Shown: positions 60,597-64,000 of the stretch, piece by piece
How the letters are laid out: the number at the start of each line of letters is the position of its first letter
Position numbering within the stretch: position 1 is the stretch's first letter
Source: Fratercula arctica
Taxonomy: Eukaryota > Chordata > Aves > Charadriiformes > Alcidae
Length of the DNA: 64,000 bases
Assembly: GCA_947846985.1 (NCBI GenBank)
Contig: CANTUZ010000003.1
Coordinates: forward strand, 59,406,096 to 59,470,095
Direction: 5' to 3'
Made by a program: the position numbers and the translations under genes
Notes under the pieces: model-generated
Told to the model about the DNA's origin: nothing
Database searches by the model: none
The model's input: the letters and a program-made list of their open reading frames with translations, nothing else

Positions 60597-61042
60597 GAAT
60601 CATAGAATCATAGAATGGTTTGGGTTGGAAGGGCCCTTAAAGATCACCTAGTTCCAAGCTCCCTGACCTGGGCAGGGACACCTCCCACTAGACCAGGCTG
60701 CTCAAAGCCCCATCCAGCCTGGCCTTGAACACTTCCAGGGATGGGGCATCCACAACTTTCCTGGGCAACCTGTTCCAGTGTGTCACCACCCTCACAGTAA
60801 AGAATTTCTTCCTAATATCTAATTTAAATCTACCCTCTTTCAGTTTAAAACCGTTACCCCTTGTCCTATCGCTACACGCCCCTGCAATAGAGTCCCTCTC
60901 CAGCTTTCTTGTAGGTGCCTTTTAGGTACTGAAAGGCCTCAATAAGGTCTCTGTGGAGCATTCTCTTCTCCAGGCTGAACAACTCCAACTGCCTCAGCCT
61001 GTCCTCATAGGAGAGGTGCTCCAGCCCTCTCATCAGCTTTGT
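60597..61042 (-). mobile_element. CR1 LINE 3' end, minus strand
   Basis: Starts with the inverted CR1 tail (AGAATCATAGAATCATAG), then GGTTTGGGTTGGAAGGGCCC and the full CR1 3' block. On the minus strand the pol tail is recognisable as [20 protein letters not shown], then [20 protein letters not shown]. The frame is open only over the 5' part of the fragment and is broken further along, so this copy is more decayed than the one at 53.3 kb. It lies 660 bases from the other minus-strand copy. The 5' truncation point is near 61042. Confidence 0.95.
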
Positions 61043-64000
61043 AAACTCTACAAAGCTTGGGAAGAATAAACCAATTTTCACCCTATATGGAACAGGTTAT
61101 GGTTCAATAAACAGTTTCCTAAGTGCTCTCTCCAGCAGCCCTATTGGTTTTATTTTCCAGCTACATTCCCCTAGCAATTCTTTTGGTTTGTATTTACTGC
61201 ATTTTGCTCAGTGACAAAGTCCCAGACCATATTCATACCAGATAATGTGGTTAGTTCTATTACATTGCAGAGGTTTTGAATTTGCAGTGTATTTTTTTTT
61301 TTTTACCTGAGCAGGAAAGATGCAATAATCACCGAATCAATCAGTATTGACCATTGCCATGTGGACTTTGCTCTCCTTATGCGTTGTGTGAACAGTCTCT
61401 TACTAAATTGACTTCTGTGAATCTCACTGTTGTAGCAGAATCATCAGAAAATTTTGAGATATACAGAACAGTAAGTACCTTGAGCCCTCCAACTTTAAGG
61501 CTGACATTTGTTTGACCTTAATATTTCTTTTTTCCTGTAGAATTGAAGGAATTGTAACTTCAAAAATTCTTTCCATAATCAGCAAGACGTTTCTGTGTTA
61601 TTCTCCGCATAGAATTTGCAATCAGGCCATTTCCTAGAATATACTCATTTAAAAAAAGTGAAAAAAAATCTCAAAGCCTGAGATTGCTCCTTTTTAGAGA
61701 TGAGGAAAATGCCAGAAGTGCAATAGCTGATGTTTTAAACCTCTCTCTGGACCACAGCATCCATTTCACTGAATCACGCACAGACAGTCCAACGAAAAAA
61801 AAGAGTCTGTGTTTATGCTGGCAGGAATCCTGGTCACTGTCAAGGGAAACACTGCCTTCAAAAAAAAGTGATGTTTTAGATGAAAATTCCCAATGACTGC
61901 CTCTCAGTTTTGACATCACTATGGATTCAGAAATGTAGTCATTAAAAAACTAACTCAGGTATCACAAATACTCATACAGTAATGCCAGATATTTTAGTAC
62001 TCGATAAGGATTCTTGCCTTGTGCTGGCTTGTACTGGAGCTTTTTGTTCAGAGACAAGAGTGGTGTATCCTGCACAAGGAAAGGACACACAATTTTATGA
62101 GAAGATGCAGGCTACAGAGCAACAGAGGATGAGGTGCAGGCTCTTTCTTCACCCCATCCCTTGTTTCCCATGATTTTGCAGGAACTCGCTGGAGGGATAC
62201 ATGGTTAATGCCCTGTGGGGCAGTAGAGGGCAGCTCAGGAGAAATGTTTTTTACAGACAGCCAGCTGAGGATTTTTTTCTCCCAGTCCCAGACAGTAAAA
62301 AAGTGTATTACACAAAACATTAAAAAAAAAAAAAAAAGGCCTGGAGATAGGTGATAGAGGGGCTGGACAGGAAGAAGGGAGATCAGCAGGATACTTGGAT
62401 GTCAGCACGATGACGTCCAAGGTCCCATCTGGTGTCTATACAGGGGAGAGAAAGGGGATGCCTGGTAATCAGGGTTTTGAGGTACACTCAGAGAGTAGGA
62501 AGGACATTCTGAGTAGGGACAAAGAACACAGAAGAATCACTTGTGAATGGGAAAAAGTGCTGGCCAGAGTCTTGTCTATCAGGAAAAAGTTTAGTAGAAC
62601 AGTCTTCATGGTGCAGAGTCTCTTTGTTGTCAGAGAAGAGGAGGAAAAAACTAGCAAAAAGCTTCGCTTCATTCCTGCTGTTGTTTTTTTTTTATTTTTT
62701 GTTTTGATATGTAATACATAAATCAGTGAAGCCATGACCATACACCCAGAGTAACACCACAACTCTCAGACACAGGGGCCATTACACTTTTGTTGCTGTT
62801 TTTTCCAAACCCATCTTGTCTTTCCTGGCTGGGGGGCTGCTGGGTGGTAGACTGGCAAGATCTCCACATTTCTTTCGTCTCATCACCAGCAAGACTGAGG
62901 AATGTCTGATCTCATAAATATGGATCTGATCCTGTAATCATTAGTCATGCTGAAATGCATCTCACTTCACTGGTAGCACCTTCTCATCAGCAGGGCATGA
63001 AACAACTCAGCACAGATACGTGCTCTGCGGATTGAGGCATTGTACCACTACTGCTGGCAGATTCCTGTAGCCAAGTATTGCAGGATTTTTTTCCAGAACT
63101 TTTAAATGTATATTTTAATACCATCTTCTCTAATTCTTCATCCAGTCTCTCCTGTTGCACATAATGTTAGAACAAGAGAAGTGCACATCTCCAAAATGTA
63201 GTAAGAAAACAATGTTAGGGATTTCTCATGAAAAATGACCTTGCCCATTTATGAAACTGAACTGCAATAGGTTAGCCACTAAACCTTAATCCAAGTAAAA
63301 AAATGGCTGTCATGACTTGGACTTAATCTGTGATAAAGCTAATTTACTGATGGCATGCATTGGTACCTTAGCATTCAAATGTTTTTTAAGGCTTGATGAA
63401 GTTCCAATTTGGAAAGCCAAGGGGAAAAATATTACATTCATGACTTAATATGAGACTAAACTTTGCTCATATCTATTTTATCTTCTTTATATGAGGAAAG
63501 TTGGAAAATATTCTCTGTGGGGAAAATGGAATCCCAAAACTGCCAGGTCTTGGGACTTTATCCTTCCCTCCTTCCCCTCCTGTAAGCTGTTGAGCTGATT
63601 TATTGGGAACACTAGGACGATCCTGCATGTATGGCATCCTAGTGCCCTAGCAGAGTCCCAGTACAGGAGCCTATGTGCCTCTGCTTCTATTACAAAGAAA
63701 AGGCAGTTCTGTTAGAAAGTGAAAGAGTTGCTATCTTCAAGTTTCTTCTTGATTTCAATTTGTATCGCCTTTGAAAATGGACTAAGTTACTATGCAGTGC
63801 CACAGCTTTGTACTTCTTTTCCAGACTTGTTGACATCTCCTAAAAAGACAGTATGTTATTTGACGGAGAAATAGGAGGAAAAAGGAATTACTGAAGGAAT
63901 TGATTAGAGAGTTTGAAAACACTTCCTTCTTTGTTTTTCCATTTTAGCAATCTCCTCTGTATTTTATACCCAAATCATCTTTCTCCTTAATAGCACCTGG
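61043..64000. other. intergenic, no gene seen
   Basis: AT-rich, without a recognised gene or repeat apart from a T13 tract (61292-61304) and an A16 tract (62322-62337). The best frames (about 100 codons near 62.4-62.75 kb on both strands) have no recognisable domain. An acceptor-like pyrimidine stretch ending TTTTAG lies at about 63935-63948, without a supported exon after it in the window. Confidence 0.65.

Noticed and set aside
1..64000. CRISPR arrays, operons, phage or viral genes
   Set aside because: Sequence is vertebrate nuclear DNA. No spaced direct-repeat array, no ribosome-binding-site gene strings and no retroviral gag, pol or env frames were seen.

Overview
The window is vertebrate nuclear DNA, most probably from a bird. 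It has introns, long AT-rich non-coding stretches, many homopolymer tracts, and CR1 LINE fragments ending in the avian-type ATTCTATG tail. I cannot fix the species from sequence alone. Only one protein-coding gene is supported: the 3' end of HIVEP2 (Schnurri-2 / MBP-2, a large ZAS-family zinc-finger transcription factor), on the + strand.

Layout: (1) 1-276 is the end of an HIVEP2 exon coding for a run of Ser-Pro-Arg-Arg type repeats. (2) 277-6940 is a GT-AG intron without another gene; it holds one striking near-perfect palindrome. (3) 6941-7765 is the last coding exon (274 residues and a stop), with the conserved C-terminal HIVEP motif. (4) From 7766 to about 9480 is the probable 3' UTR, with four candidate poly(A) signals, AU-rich and Pumilio-type sites, a sharply bounded GC/CpG-rich block and a Z-DNA-prone CA/GT tract. 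(5) From about 9.5 kb to the end (54.5 kb) I find no convincing gene. This fits what I know of the human locus, where the 3' side of HIVEP2 faces a long gene-poor interval towards ADGRG6. The interval holds four CR1 fragments (one small and old near 32.2 kb, one plus-strand near 53.3 kb, two minus-strand near 59.8 and 60.6 kb), short tandem repeats, G-rich tracts, orphan CpG-rich patches and several stretches that look like regulatory DNA.

The only protein-level story is HIVEP2, whose zinc fingers lie upstream of the window. If the desert has a function, regulating HIVEP2 or its neighbour is the natural guess. The strongest candidate is a POU/SOX-type cluster at 13.49-13.67 kb. I found no undescribed multi-gene system. 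Nearly all other open frames are short, lack recognisable domains and look like chance. Statements about conservation are inference, because no alignment could be run.
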